A DNA stretch of 64,000 nt, taken from Marinobacterium stanieri (GTDB lineage: Bacteria > Pseudomonadota > Gammaproteobacteria > Pseudomonadales > Balneatricaceae). A program made the translations under genes and the position numbers. Position 1 is the first letter of the stretch. Every line of letters starts with the position of its first letter. Shown one piece after another: positions 37,934-47,415 of this stretch. The notes below the pieces were generated by a model. The model saw only the letters and a program-made list of their open reading frames with translations, did no database searches and was not told the DNA's origin. The DNA is taken from NCBI RefSeq assembly GCF_900155945.1, contig NZ_FTMN01000003.1, forward strand, positions 372,001 through 436,000, written 5' to 3'.

Positions 37934-40360
37934 TTAATGCGTACTTAATTGACTGGGTTCATTTCGGCTGCCGTTTTTCTCATTTGCAGCAGCTTCAATT
38001 TCATCATCTGTCAAGGGTTTTGGTGCATGCGTCAGTGCAATGTCCAGCACTTCATCGATCCACTTGACCGGACGAATATCAAGATCTGCCTTGATATTGT
38101 CGGGAATTTCCTTGAGATCGCGGGTATTTTCTTCCGGAATGACCACCGTACGAATTCCGCCACGGTGTGCTGCGAGCAGCTTTTCCTTGAGCCCACCGAT
38201 CGCCAAAACCTGTCCACGCAGGGTGATTTCACCCGTCATGGCCACATCCGCACGTACAGGAATACCGGTCAGAGCCGAAACAACTGCGGTGCACATGCCA
38301 ATACCGGCACTGGGACCATCTTTCGGTGTTGCCCCTTCAGGTACGTGAATATGAATATCACGCTTCTCATGGAAATCCGGCTGAATACCCAGCAGGCGGG
38401 CACGATTACGTACAACGGTCATGGCAGCCTGAATTGATTCCTTCATGACATCGCCAAGAGATCCGGTGTTCATCTGACGGCCCTTACCCGGCACAACAGC
38501 GGATTCGATGGTGAGAATATCACCGCCGACCTGAGTCCAGGCCAAGCCAGTAACCTGACCCACCTGATCTTCCTCTTCCGCCATACCGAACTTGAACTTT
38601 TTGACGCCGTTGTAGTGTTCCAGCTCGTCGGCTGTCACTTTCAGGCTCTGGCCTTCTTTTTCCAGTGCCAGCTCGCGCACAACCTTACGTGCAATCTTGG
38701 CTATTTCGCGCTCCAGGCCACGTACACCGGCTTCACGGGTGTAGTAGCGCACCAGGCCCAGAATCGCCTCATCGGTGATCTCCAGCTCTTTCGCCTTGAT
38801 GCCGTTGTTCTTCAGCTGCTTGGGCACCAGGTAACGACGTGCGATGTTGAGCTTTTCGTCTTCGGTGTAACCCGGAATACGAATAATCTCCATACGGTCC
38901 AGCAGCGGACCCGGGATATTCATGGAGTTGGAGGTACACACGAACATCACATCGGAGAGATCGTAATCCACCTCCAGGTAATGATCATTGAAGCTGCTGT
39001 TCTGCTCCGGATCCAGCACTTCCAGAAGAGCTGATGAGGGGTCACCGCGATGATCCATACCCATCTTGTCGATCTCATCCAGCAGGAACAGCGGGTTCTT
39101 GACACCGATGCGCGCCATTTTCTGGATCAGTTTACCGGGCATGGAGCCGATGTAGGTACGACGGTGGCCACGGATCTCGGCCTCATCTCGCACACCACCC
39201 AGCGCCATACGAACGTACTTGCGGTTGGTGGAACGCGCAATGGAGCGGCCCAGTGAGGTCTTACCTACACCCGGAGGACCAACCAGACACAGAATCGGGC
39301 CTTTGATTTTCTTGACTCGCTTCTGTACCGCCAGGTATTCCAGAATGCGGTCCTTGACCTCTTCCAGACCATAGTGATCTTCATTCAGGATTTTCTCGGC
39401 ATGGCGCATATCCAGACGCACGCGTGAACGCTTGGTCCAGGGAATCTGCAGCATCCAGTCGATATAGCCGCGGACAACCGTGGCTTCTGCACTCATGGGA
39501 GACATCATCTTGAGCTTGTTGTACTCGCTCAATGTCTTGTCCAGCGCTTCCTGAGGCATGCCAGCGGCTTCGATACGGTTTTTCAGCTCTTCCATATCGG
39601 AAGCGCCTGACTCATCCATATCGCCCAGCTCTTTCTGAATCGCTTTCATCTGCTCATTCAGATAGTACTCGCGCTGGCTCTTTTCCATCTGTTTCTTGAC
39701 GCGTCCACGGATACGTTTCTCAACCTCAACCAGGTCGATCTCCGCTTCCATCAATGACATCAGGTGCTCAAGACGCTTGCGCGCGCCGAGCATTTCCAGA
39801 ATGGACTGCTTTTCTTCCAGCTTCAGTGCCATGTGGGCAGCAATGGTATCTGCCAGACGGCCGATATCATCAATGCCCTGCAGAGAGCTATGAACTTCGC
39901 TCGGGATCTTCTTGTTGACCTGAGCAAAACGCTCGAACTGATCAAGCGCCGTCTTTTTGTAGACTTCGGCTTCAGCGCTGCTGACAGTATCAACGGGCAG
40001 CACCTTAACCTGGGCACTGAAACACTCGGCTTCTTCAACCAGCTGCTCCACACCGGCACGGTATTCACCTTCTACCAGCACCTTCACGGTGCCATCCGGC
40101 AGCTTCAGCATCTGCAACACATTGGCAACACAGCCAATATCGAACAGATCTCCCGCTCTGGGCTCATCTTCAGATGCACTCTTCTGGGCAACCAGCAGAA
40201 TTTGCTTATCCCCTGACATTGCCAGTTCAAGCGCATGGATCGACTTTTCACGACCCACGAACAGCGGGATCACCATATTGGGATATACAACCACATCCCT
40301 CAGGGGCAATACGGGAAGCTCGACGGTCACAGCGTCATCGTTTGCTTCAATATGATCCAT
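37934..40360 (-). CDS. lon: ATP-dependent protease Lon
   Basis: Lon degrades misfolded and regulatory proteins in the cytosol. The 808-residue product has the N-terminal substrate domain ([15 protein letters not shown]), a AAA+ module with Walker [10 protein letters not shown] and Walker [10 protein letters not shown], and a serine-lysine protease domain with [11 protein letters not shown] (nucleophile) and [14 protein letters not shown] (lysine). The C-terminal tail after the protease domain is slightly extended and acidic. A sigma-32-like promoter is visible upstream, in line with heat-shock control. Confidence 0.97.
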   Translation of the reverse strand: MDHIEANDDAVTVELPVLPLRDVVVYPNMVIPLFVGREKSIHALELAMSGDKQILLVAQKSASEDEPRAGDLFDIGCVANVLQMLKLPDGTVKVLVEGEYRAGVEQLVEEAECFSAQVKVLPVDTVSSAEAEVYKKTALDQFERFAQVNKKIPSEVHSSLQGIDDIGRLADTIAAHMALKLEEKQSILEMLGARKRLEHLMSLMEAEIDLVEVEKRIRGRVKKQMEKSQREYYLNEQMKAIQKELGDMDESGASDMEELKNRIEAAGMPQEALDKTLSEYNKLKMMSPMSAEATVVRGYIDWMLQIPWTKRSRVRLDMRHAEKILNEDHYGLEEVKDRILEYLAVQKRVKKIKGPILCLVGPPGVGKTSLGRSIARSTNRKYVRMALGGVRDEAEIRGHRRTYIGSMPGKLIQKMARIGVKNPLFLLDEIDKMGMDHRGDPSSALLEVLDPEQNSSFNDHYLEVDYDLSDVMFVCTSNSMNIPGPLLDRMEIIRIPGYTEDEKLNIARRYLVPKQLKNNGIKAKELEITDEAILGLVRYYTREAGVRGLEREIAKIARKVVRELALEKEGQSLKVTADELEHYNGVKKFKFGMAEEEDQVGQVTGLAWTQVGGDILTIESAVVPGKGRQMNTGSLGDVMKESIQAAMTVVRNRARLLGIQPDFHEKRDIHIHVPEGATPKDGPSAGIGMCTAVVSALTGIPVRADVAMTGEITLRGQVLAIGGLKEKLLAAHRGGIRTVVIPEENTRDLKEIPDNIKADLDIRPVKWIDEVLDIALTHAPKPLTDDEIEAAANEKNGSRNEPSQLSTH

Positions 40361-40424
40361 GATGAGTGCCTCTTTGCAGGGCGCCAGGTACGCTGACGCT
40401 ACTTGGTAATGTTCGCTTAGTCAT

Positions 40425-40454
40425 TCAATGGGGATCTTTAATCTAAATACAACC
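40425..40454 (-). promoter_or_regulatory. sigma-32-like heat-shock promoter for lon
   Basis: On the minus strand GTTGTAT (near CTTGAAA) is followed after about 13-14 bases by CCCCATTGA, matching the CCCCAT core of the heat-shock -10 element. It lies 65-95 bases upstream of the lon start codon. Lon is a known heat-shock gene in E. coli. The -35 match is only partial, so this stays a candidate. Confidence 0.5.
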
Positions 40455-40493
40455 ACTTACGACTAATAAAATGGCAGACCGGTGCGGAAGGAC

Positions 40494-40517
40494 GGGGGAA
40501 CCTGACTGAATTCCCCC
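40494..40517. terminator. hairpin downstream of nfuA
   Basis: GGGGGAA and TTCCCCC form a perfect 7-bp stem with a 10-base loop, about 20 bases after the nfuA stop (minus strand). There is no U-tract, so its strength as an intrinsic terminator is doubtful. It separates nfuA from the lon promoter region. Confidence 0.4.
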
Positions 40518-40535
40518 GCGGATAAAGCGAGAGGA

Positions 40536-41129
40536 TTACTTGAAGTAGGCGTTTTCACGAACGCTGTGGTCGGTAGCATCTACCACGCCTTTCAGGCCCG
40601 GTACGCGCTCGATCAGCGTTTTTTCAACACCATCCTTGAGCGTCATATCCACTGCGCTGCAGCCCTGACAACCGCCACCAAAACGCAATACAGCAATTGC
40701 ACCGTCTTCTTCTTCAATCAACTGTTCCAGCTTAACCTCACCGCCGTGAGATGCCAGGCCCGGGTTAACGTCTGAATAAAGCACATAATTGATCTGCTCA
40801 TCCATGGGACTATCGGCTGAGACCTTCGGCACCTTGGCATTCGGAGCCTTGATTGTCAGCTGGCCGCCCATACGATCTTCGGAAAAGTCGACCAGCGCCT
40901 CTTCCAGATATGGCAGGCTGTTACGCTCAATATAGAAGCGCAGCAGTTCCAGGTCCATGATTTCGTCTTCCGAATTAACCTCGTCAGGACGGCAGTAGGC
41001 AAGGCAGGTTTCGGCGTAGGCAGTACCGGGCTGAGTGACGAACAGGCGTACCGCAATACCTTCAACATTCTGTTTTTCAAGCAGCTCTGCCAGATACCCT
41101 TCGGCAGGCTTGGTCACTGTAATGGTCAT
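40536..41129 (-). CDS. nfuA: Fe-S cluster carrier NfuA
   Basis: NfuA delivers 4Fe-4S clusters to client enzymes and is important under oxidative stress and iron limitation. The 197-residue product has the degenerate A-type N-terminal domain and the NifU-like C-terminal domain with the cluster-binding C-x2-C in [15 protein letters not shown]. Length equals that of E. coli NfuA closely. It stands between lon and the TrpD2-like gene. Potential clients in the window include quinolinate synthase NadA, a 4Fe-4S enzyme; that link is inference. Confidence 0.95.
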   Translation of the reverse strand: MTITVTKPAEGYLAELLEKQNVEGIAVRLFVTQPGTAYAETCLAYCRPDEVNSEDEIMDLELLRFYIERNSLPYLEEALVDFSEDRMGGQLTIKAPNAKVPKVSADSPMDEQINYVLYSDVNPGLASHGGEVKLEQLIEEEDGAIAVLRFGGGCQGCSAVDMTLKDGVEKTLIERVPGLKGVVDATDHSVRENAYFK

Positions 41130-41217
41130 AAACTACCTTTGTGAATCTTCATTTGGCTCTAGGTTGCACTTGGTGTCAGCATACACCCAATTTAATCTTG
41201 AGTAAATTGATCGGATA

Positions 41218-42213
41218 TTAGCCAAACCGCGTCAGATCGCGCTTTTGCCAGCACTGGCGCGCATCCTCCACCCACTCAGCTGCTGACTTTTGCTGCCCTT
41301 TGGACACCAATCTCAGCGCTCCGGCAAGCGTGCTGATGACGGCGCCCTCACCGTATTCATGCACCAGCTCACCGCGCCAGAAACGCAACAAGTCTTCAGT
41401 ATCCAGCTCATCCTCGCGAACCAGTCGTTGCGCGTACAAACGAGGCCAGAACTCTTCGGTCAGCTGCTCTTTCATTACCCAATGCAGCTCGCTGTCAGAG
41501 TCAGGCTTCATTTCAGCTTCGCCACCATCGCCACGGATGGTCAGACTAAATGCCGTTCCCAACAGTTGCGCCGTTTTCTGATGCATAGGCGCATAAGGAG
41601 GATGGAAAACGCCATCAATGCAGCACTCTGCCTGCAAGGGGTTTAACAGACGACACAGGGTATGTACGGGTGAGCGGAGGCCCAAAACAGGCCGCAACTG
41701 GATAATTTGACCAAGGCGCGGGGCCAGGGCATCAATGGACATGAAGGCAAAGTTTTTCTGTGACAGCTGTTCTCCAACTGCTGCCCAGTCCGCGCATGCA
41801 CTGATTCCGAACTGAGCCAGCACATCTTCAGTATAGATCCTGCCCGGGGTATGACCACGCGCCCCATGCATGAATACCCTGATACCAGCATCAGCCAAAG
41901 CCAGCGCAGCCAATAAAAACCAGGGCAGGCGACGCTTCTTGCCGGCATACGACGACCAGTCCAGGTCAGCTGTTAGCTCAGCCGGAGGCTGCATGCGCGC
42001 ACGCACGGCCTGCGCAAAACCCTGCAACTCTTCCGGCGCCTCCTCCTTGATTCGGATAAGCATCAGAAAAGCGCCAAGCTGCTCTGGCTCTACCTTGTCA
42101 TCCAGGATCATGCCCATTGCATCACGGGCCTCTTCGGTTGTCAGGGAACGGCTACCCTTTTTACCCTTCCCCAGAATTCGGACATAGGGTGCGAATGGAT
42201 GCTCCTGCGACAT
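41218..42213 (-). CDS. TrpD2/YbiB-family protein (anthranilate phosphoribosyltransferase-like fold)
   Basis: The 331-residue product belongs to the glycosyltransferase-3 family related to TrpD and resembles YbiB/TrpD2, which binds nucleic acids rather than making tryptophan. The start MSQEHPFAPYVRILGKGKK is at 42213, where an AGAGAGG element lies upstream; a 46-residue upstream extension to 42351 looks non-coding. The helical N-terminal domain (LTTEEARDAMGMIL, LGAFLMLIRIKEE) is clear. The glycine-rich PRPP loop of true TrpD is replaced by GARGHTPGRIYTED, so catalysis of the TrpD reaction is unlikely. It is divergent from rlmD. Confidence 0.8.
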   Translation of the reverse strand: MSQEHPFAPYVRILGKGKKGSRSLTTEEARDAMGMILDDKVEPEQLGAFLMLIRIKEEAPEELQGFAQAVRARMQPPAELTADLDWSSYAGKKRRLPWFLLAALALADAGIRVFMHGARGHTPGRIYTEDVLAQFGISACADWAAVGEQLSQKNFAFMSIDALAPRLGQIIQLRPVLGLRSPVHTLCRLLNPLQAECCIDGVFHPPYAPMHQKTAQLLGTAFSLTIRGDGGEAEMKPDSDSELHWVMKEQLTEEFWPRLYAQRLVREDELDTEDLLRFWRGELVHEYGEGAVISTLAGALRLVSKGQQKSAAEWVEDARQCWQKRDLTRFG

Positions 42214-42399
42214 TGATGCCTCTCTGACTCGACTGGAATGGAAATGAAGGGTCAAATTATGACACGAGTTGCAGACCAATGCCGAACGGACTCCATTAGC
42301 GGCTGATACCGCCCATACCGCTATCAAATCCAGTACAATTGGCATCTGCATTCAATTTCAGCGCTCGATTAACCCGTATCAGCAAGGCATTCAGCATTT

Positions 42400-43746
42400 A
42401 TGCGACGTTCACGTATCAAATATGGCGGCCCCTCCAAGCGCCGCACGCCCTCAACCAGCATCGACAGCACACACACATTGAAAGTGGAGCGCCTTAGCCA
42501 TGAAGGCCGTGGTGTTGGCCTGATTGACGGCAAAACCACGTTTATTGCTGATGCACTTCCCGGGGAAGAGGTTGAGGTCCGGATTGAGGAAACGCATAAA
42601 CGCTACAATACGGCCAGGGTAATCCAACGCCACACTGACAGTCCTGACCGTGTCTTGCCACTGTGTGCACATTACGGACACTGTGGCGGCTGCGACTTGC
42701 AACACCTGCACATTGAGGCACAGCGCCAGCACAAATCCCGCCAGGTACTGGACCAACTGCAGCGTTACGCCAATGTGGAACCTGAAGAGATTCTGCCGCC
42801 ACTTGTTGCCGACGCATCCGGCTACCGCCGTTCTGCACGTATCGGAATAAATCAGCGTCAACGTGACGGTGAAGTCATTGTCGGTTTTCGCCGCCGCGGC
42901 AGTAACAAGTTGCTGGATATCGACAGCTGTCCGGTCATGGATAAGCAGCTACAACCCGTATTCGCCTTACTGCGCGAGGCTCTGCATGACCAGGGCGATG
43001 TACGCCGCATCACACATGCAGATATCAGCCGGGGCGATCAGGGCGGCTACCTGCGTCTGCGCTGTACACGAGGCCTGCCAGAACACCTTCAGGTACGACT
43101 GCAACAGGTCGCAGACGAACTTGACCTGGTGTTGGAAATTGCCCTGGATAACTCCGCGTCGACTGATGCCCAAGCGTTGTATAGCCTGCCAGGACAGGAC
43201 CTGTCTTTGGCTTTTGCCAGCACGGATTTTATTCAGGTAAACGCGGCCATCAACCAGGCGATGGTCAATCAGGCGCTCGAGTGGCTTGCACCTTCTACCG
43301 AGGAGCGCGTGCTGGACCTGTTTTCAGGCCTTGGCAACTTCACTCTGCCGCTGGCGCAAAAAGCTGCGCAGGTGGTAGGCGTCGAAGGGTCCGACACCAT
43401 GGTCGAGCGTGCACGCAGTAACGCCGAACAGGCTAGCCTGAACAATGTGAGTTTTTACCGAGCTGACCTGACACAGACGTTCCGCCACGCACCCTGGTTC
43501 CGTGAAGGTTTTGACCTGATTCTGCTTGATCCACCGCGTACCGGCGCCCGTGAAACCGTCAATCAGCTGGCAAGCTATGGTGCCAAACGCATTCTGTATA
43601 TTTCCTGCAACCCTTCAGCACTGGTAGCCGATCTAGCCCCACTACTGGAACAGGGCTACCGCATCAAACGATTTGGCATCATGGATATGTTCCCGCAGAC
43701 CGCCCATGTGGAGTCCATGCTGCTGCTGGTGCATCCGGATGCCTGA
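42400..43746 (+). CDS. rlmD: 23S rRNA m5U1939 methyltransferase RlmD
   Basis: RlmD (RumA) makes 5-methyluridine at position 1939 of 23S rRNA. The 448-residue product has an N-terminal TRAM RNA-binding domain, 4Fe-4S ligands in CAHYGHCGGC (plus a later cysteine in DSCPVM) and the SAM-binding LFSGLGNFTLPLA. The catalytic block is LLDPPRTGA and YISCNPSAL with the nucleophilic cysteine, followed by the C-terminal DMFPQTAHVES. Its stop overlaps the start of rluA by 8 bp, so two rRNA-modification genes share a transcript. Confidence 0.95.
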   Translation: MRRSRIKYGGPSKRRTPSTSIDSTHTLKVERLSHEGRGVGLIDGKTTFIADALPGEEVEVRIEETHKRYNTARVIQRHTDSPDRVLPLCAHYGHCGGCDLQHLHIEAQRQHKSRQVLDQLQRYANVEPEEILPPLVADASGYRRSARIGINQRQRDGEVIVGFRRRGSNKLLDIDSCPVMDKQLQPVFALLREALHDQGDVRRITHADISRGDQGGYLRLRCTRGLPEHLQVRLQQVADELDLVLEIALDNSASTDAQALYSLPGQDLSLAFASTDFIQVNAAINQAMVNQALEWLAPSTEERVLDLFSGLGNFTLPLAQKAAQVVGVEGSDTMVERARSNAEQASLNNVSFYRADLTQTFRHAPWFREGFDLILLDPPRTGARETVNQLASYGAKRILYISCNPSALVADLAPLLEQGYRIKRFGIMDMFPQTAHVESMLLLVHPDA

Positions 43747-44365
43747 GTTTCTCTACCACGACGACCAGGTTGTTGTTGTGAGCAAGCCTGCCGGTTTGCT
43801 CTCTGTACCCGGGCGCGGCGAAGACAAACAGGACTGTCTGTGGCGGCGTGTGCAGCAGCACTTTCCGACAGCTCGTATTGTGCACCGGCTGGATCAGGCC
43901 ACATCAGGCATACTGGTGCTTGCCCTGAGTGCAGACAGCCATCGCCACCTCAGCATGCAGTTTCAGGAGCGCGGTACCGACAAGCGCTATAGCGCTGTTG
44001 TGGAAGGCCTTATGGAACAGGATCAAGGGTGTGTCGAGCTGCCTCTGCGCTGTGACTGGGAACGCCGCCCCCTGCAAATGGTTGATCATGACAAGGGCAA
44101 GCAGGCCACCACCGAATGGGTGTGCACCTTACGAGACCCGGGACTGAATACAAGTCGGGTTACCCTGTATCCCATTACCGGACGCTCACACCAGCTACGG
44201 GTACATATGATGGCCATTGGCCACCCTATTCTGGGTGATCGTTTTTATGCGCAACCCGAACAGGCAGAGCGTTACTCAAGACTGCACCTGCACGCCGAAA
44301 TGCTGGCGTTTGATCACCCGGAAACCGGAGAGCGCCTGGAGCTGGAAAGCCCCTGCCCATTCTGA
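43739..44365 (+). CDS. rluA: RluA-type pseudouridine synthase
   Basis: The 208-residue product closely resembles RluA, the dual-specificity enzyme for 23S rRNA U746 and tRNA U32. The catalytic aspartate is in RIVHRLDQATSG and the family blocks KPAGLLSVPGRG, PITGRSHQLRVHM and GHPILGDRFYA are all present. Unlike RluC/RluD it has no N-terminal S4 domain. I chose the ATG at 43739, within the rlmD end (ATGCCTGA overlap), since upstream residues look non-coding. A strong terminator follows 48 bp later. Confidence 0.92.
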   Translation: MPEFLYHDDQVVVVSKPAGLLSVPGRGEDKQDCLWRRVQQHFPTARIVHRLDQATSGILVLALSADSHRHLSMQFQERGTDKRYSAVVEGLMEQDQGCVELPLRCDWERRPLQMVDHDKGKQATTEWVCTLRDPGLNTSRVTLYPITGRSHQLRVHMMAIGHPILGDRFYAQPEQAERYSRLHLHAEMLAFDHPETGERLELESPCPF

Positions 44366-44412
44366 AATCCCGAATGAACCTCTGAACCCATTATTTCAGT
44401 GGTTACATGCAT

Positions 44413-44441
44413 AAAAAACGGGAGCCCTGGCTCCCGTTTTT
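44413..44441. terminator. bidirectional terminator between rluA and bamC
   Basis: ACGGGAGCC and GGCTCCCGT form a perfect 9-bp stem with a very short loop, preceded by AAAAAA and followed by TTTTT. It serves rluA on the plus strand and bamC on the minus strand. Confidence 0.88.
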
Positions 44442-44462
44442 AGTGAACTTGATGATATCAAA

Positions 44463-45848
44463 CTAGATCTGTTCCGGCATCTGGTCTTTTACCGCCCAGA
44501 GAATCTCCTCTGCGACAACTGCAGGTGCTTCTAGTCCCTGTTCAGTATGCACACTCAGGAAAACACCGGTACGACTGCGGTTCAGATGTAGCTGATAACG
44601 CCCGACATGCTCAAAGCTGTCAGTTTCTGCGTTGTATCGGCCCGAATCATCACCACTACCGAAGACATAAAGCACACGACCACCAAACCAGATTTTATAG
44701 CCGTCCTGGTTGGCAGCATTGTTCGGATCAGACAGCTCAGATTCTACATCACCACCGGCTTCAGCAGCCGGCTCATTGGAACTGGAGCTATAACGAATCA
44801 CGTCACTACCCTCTTCGAACCCAAGCGCAGAGTCGATGAAGTCAGTATTCAGAGTGATTTCGTCGCGGTCCGAGTGCAACCACTCGAAGAAGCCCATCTT
44901 GTTGACTTCTTCAACCGGTGTCGTGGTGGTGTAGGTCAGGTAGAACACACCCAGTGACTGATCACGCGTACCTACATCCAGCTCTGCCTTGTCCAGCGCT
45001 TCGTTAACCAGCTCCCATGCCTGATCGGCACCGGCACCGACTTTCAACACCGGATTACCCTGGGCATCACGTCCCAGCAACGGGCGCACGACACCGTCTT
45101 TCTGCTGCATGGAAAGCAGGGTTTGTGCCGTCGGTTCGGCACTGGCCTTGCTGAGGTAGCGCAACATTTCAAACATCATGTCGGACTTGTACTCAACGTC
45201 CGTTGCCTGTTCTTGCCAGTTAATCTCGGCAACGTCCTGCTCCAGCGGGAACTGGACGTGAGAGAGGCGAATGGAAGTACGGCCATAATCATCGGGATCA
45301 GGGCGTACAGTCATGCGCAGCTTGTTACGGGTGTCCGAATCGATATCCTGCAGGGTCAAGCGCTTCACCCAAAGGTCGATGGCACTGTAATCATGACCAT
45401 CCAGGGTAATCCAGTCCGTTTCCATCACGCCCTGGCGCGGGTCGGCATAGGCAATCTGGATATCATTGAAAGTCCAGAAATCATGCAGCTTGCGCCAGAC
45501 ATCGGCAATGGGCTCATCAACCAGGATCACCTTCTCGCCATCCATACGGCGCAGGTTAACGTTCTCCGTACCGGATTCGGCGTAGAAGAACTCCGGACGC
45601 GGCACCTTGAAATCACCGCCGCGGCCGACAGCTGTAACACCGGCATCCGGGACCACCAGCTGATCCTGCATGGACTTGGCACGCAGGTGTGGCGGCAACT
45701 CGAGTCGATCAGCCTTGTTTGCCAGCTCGTAATCCTGGCTTCGGTCCCTTACCAGACCTTCGTCACCGTAGATCGGGTTGTTACTGCAGCCTGTAGCGAA
45801 GGAAACCGCCAGCACCAGCGGCAGGTAGCGCGTCCGTAGTATTTGCAT
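44463..45848 (-). CDS. bamC: outer-membrane assembly lipoprotein BamC
   Basis: BamC (NlpB) is an accessory lipoprotein of the BAM complex that inserts beta-barrel proteins in the outer membrane. The 461-residue product has a signal and lipobox ending in ATGC, then the unstructured BamD-binding stretch (residues about 25-95, ending PRPEFFYAE-like), then two helix-grip domains. An acidic linker separates the C-terminal part. It is longer than E. coli BamC (344 residues). The extra length lies in the second half, where an AAEAGGDVESELSDPNNAA linker is seen. It follows dapA by 12 bp. Confidence 0.9.
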   Translation of the reverse strand: MQILRTRYLPLVLAVSFATGCSNNPIYGDEGLVRDRSQDYELANKADRLELPPHLRAKSMQDQLVVPDAGVTAVGRGGDFKVPRPEFFYAESGTENVNLRRMDGEKVILVDEPIADVWRKLHDFWTFNDIQIAYADPRQGVMETDWITLDGHDYSAIDLWVKRLTLQDIDSDTRNKLRMTVRPDPDDYGRTSIRLSHVQFPLEQDVAEINWQEQATDVEYKSDMMFEMLRYLSKASAEPTAQTLLSMQQKDGVVRPLLGRDAQGNPVLKVGAGADQAWELVNEALDKAELDVGTRDQSLGVFYLTYTTTTPVEEVNKMGFFEWLHSDRDEITLNTDFIDSALGFEEGSDVIRYSSSSNEPAAEAGGDVESELSDPNNAANQDGYKIWFGGRVLYVFGSGDDSGRYNAETDSFEHVGRYQLHLNRSRTGVFLSVHTEQGLEAPAVVAEEILWAVKDQMPEQI

Positions 45849-45860
45849 AAAACTGCCCTG

Positions 45861-46736
45861 TTAGATGACGCCACACTCGCGCAGTGATGCACGAACCAGT
45901 TCCTGGTACTGCTCGGACAGAACAGTCAACGGCAGGCGAATCCCCTGCTCAATCAGACCCATCTCTGCCATCGCCCATTTAACCGGAATCGGATTGGCTT
46001 CAATAAACAGGTTGGTATGCAGCGGCATCAACTTGGCCTGCAATGCACGCGCACCTTCAAAGTCTTTTTCCAGACCCAGGCGGCAAAGTTCGGCCATTTC
46101 AGCAGGCGCCACGTTGGCTGTAACCGAGATGTTGCCCTTACCGCCCATCAGGATCAGTTCGATGGCCGTTGCATCATCACCGGAGTACACCGCGAAATCA
46201 GACGGCACGTTTTCGATCAGTTCACGTGCGCGGTCCAGGTTGCCGGTGGCTTCCTTGATACCGACGATATTGTCGATTTCGGCCAGACGGTAAACTGTCT
46301 CGGGCAACATGTCGCAAGAGGTTCGGCCCGGTACGTTGTACAAAATCTGCGGAATGGAAACCGCTTCGGCAACCGCCTTGAAGTGCTGATACAGACCTTC
46401 CTGAGTCGGTTTGTTGTAGTAGGGAACAACCAACAGGCAGGCATCAGCACCGACCTTGGCAGCGCGCTCGGTCATTTCGATCGCTTCTGCTGTGGAGTTG
46501 GCGCCGGTACCGGCGATAACAGGGATACGTCCATTGACGCGCTCAACGACGGCTTTAACGACGTCCAGATGCTCATCGTAGCCCAGTGTCGGAGACTCAC
46601 CTGTGGTACCAACGGCAACGATGGAGTCGGTTCCCTTATCAAGATGCAGATCCACTATCTTGTTCAGAGCAGCCCAATCGATTTCTCCGTTGGCTGTCAT
46701 CGGGGTCACGAGCGCTACCATACTGCCGCGAATCAT
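45861..46736 (-). CDS. dapA: 4-hydroxy-tetrahydrodipicolinate synthase
   Basis: DapA condenses pyruvate with aspartate semialdehyde, the first committed step to diaminopimelate and lysine, and so supplies peptidoglycan. The 291-residue product has GTTGESPTL, the catalytic tyrosine in [12 protein letters not shown] and the Schiff-base lysine in [10 protein letters not shown]. The ATG at 46736 ([13 protein letters not shown]) is preferred: it gives the family start and has GGAG six bases upstream. An ATG four codons earlier is also in frame. It is co-transcribed with bamC, an arrangement also found in E. coli. Confidence 0.96.
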   Translation of the reverse strand: MIRGSMVALVTPMTANGEIDWAALNKIVDLHLDKGTDSIVAVGTTGESPTLGYDEHLDVVKAVVERVNGRIPVIAGTGANSTAEAIEMTERAAKVGADACLLVVPYYNKPTQEGLYQHFKAVAEAVSIPQILYNVPGRTSCDMLPETVYRLAEIDNIVGIKEATGNLDRARELIENVPSDFAVYSGDDATAIELILMGGKGNISVTANVAPAEMAELCRLGLEKDFEGARALQAKLMPLHTNLFIEANPIPVKWAMAEMGLIEQGIRLPLTVLSEQYQELVRASLRECGVI

Positions 46737-46824
46737 TTTCTTCTCCATCTTGTCCGGGAACTCAGTGAGCTAAGGTTTCCATGCTACCGGTGAGAATCAG
46801 AAGCCTCAACCAGCAGCGCCTTTT

Positions 46825-46853
46825 TTGCTATCGTAAACAACGCATTCTAAACG
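46825..46853 (+). promoter_or_regulatory. possible sigma-70 promoter for bcp
   Basis: TTGCTA and TAAACG lie 17 bases apart about 60 bases upstream of the bcp start, in the gap between divergent dapA and bcp. Both hexamers are partial matches (4/6 and 3-4/6). Confidence 0.3.
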
Positions 46854-46912
46854 AAATCGTGCTGCCTCGCGTAGTAGTGTAAGCGACTTTTTATCAGCCA
46901 AGGATAGTTCCC

Positions 46913-47380
46913 ATGAGCACACCCGAAATCGACAAGCCTTTTCCGGATTTTACTGCCCAGGCCACAAGCGAGACTGAAGTCAGCCTGAGCGCCCTTAAAG
47001 GCAAAAACATCGTGATCTATTTTTACCCCAAGGACAGCACCCCGGGCTGCACCACCGAGGGCCAGGATTTCCGTGATCTCTACCAGGAATTCCAGGCTCT
47101 GGATACCGAGATTTTCGGTGTATCCCGTGACGGCATGCGCAGCCACGAGAATTTCAAAGCCAAGCAGGAATTCCCGTTTGAACTCATCAGCGACAAGGAA
47201 GAAGAGCTGTGCAAGCTGTTTGATGTGATCAAGCTGAAGAAAATGTATGGCCGCGAGCACCTGGGCATTGAGCGCAGCACCTTCCTGATCGACAAGGAAG
47301 GCGTACTGCGCAAGGAATGGCGCAAGGTTAAGGTCAAGGGGCACGTTGACGAGGTACTGGAAGCCGTTAAGGCCCTGTAA
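46913..47380 (+). CDS. bcp: Bcp/PrxQ-type thiol peroxidase
   Basis: Bcp reduces hydrogen and organic peroxides with thioredoxin. The 155-residue product has the peroxiredoxin fold and the peroxidatic cysteine C46 in DSTPGCTTEG. In E. coli Bcp the resolving cysteine is five residues later (C50); here that position is glycine, and the only other cysteine is C100 in EELCKLF. The enzyme thus looks like a one-cysteine form, or uses C100 or an external thiol. Ribosome-binding site AAGGATAG precedes the ATG. It is divergent from dapA. Confidence 0.94.
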   Translation: MSTPEIDKPFPDFTAQATSETEVSLSALKGKNIVIYFYPKDSTPGCTTEGQDFRDLYQEFQALDTEIFGVSRDGMRSHENFKAKQEFPFELISDKEEELCKLFDVIKLKKMYGREHLGIERSTFLIDKEGVLRKEWRKVKVKGHVDEVLEAVKAL

Positions 47381-47387
47381 AAACCTC

Positions 47388-47415
47388 CGGCAGCCGATGC
47401 TCTATTCGGCTGCCG
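47388..47415. terminator. hairpin between bcp and the PerM-type gene
   Basis: CGGCAGCCGA and TCGGCTGCCG form a perfect 10-bp stem with an 8-base loop, starting 8 bases after the bcp stop and running into the last codons of the convergent PerM-type gene. The plus-strand tail is CTTCTTC rather than a clean T-run. Confidence 0.6.

Noticed and set aside
46737-46912. Possible lysine riboswitch before dapA
   Set aside because: The gap to the divergent bcp gene is too short and shows none of the expected multi-helix structure.
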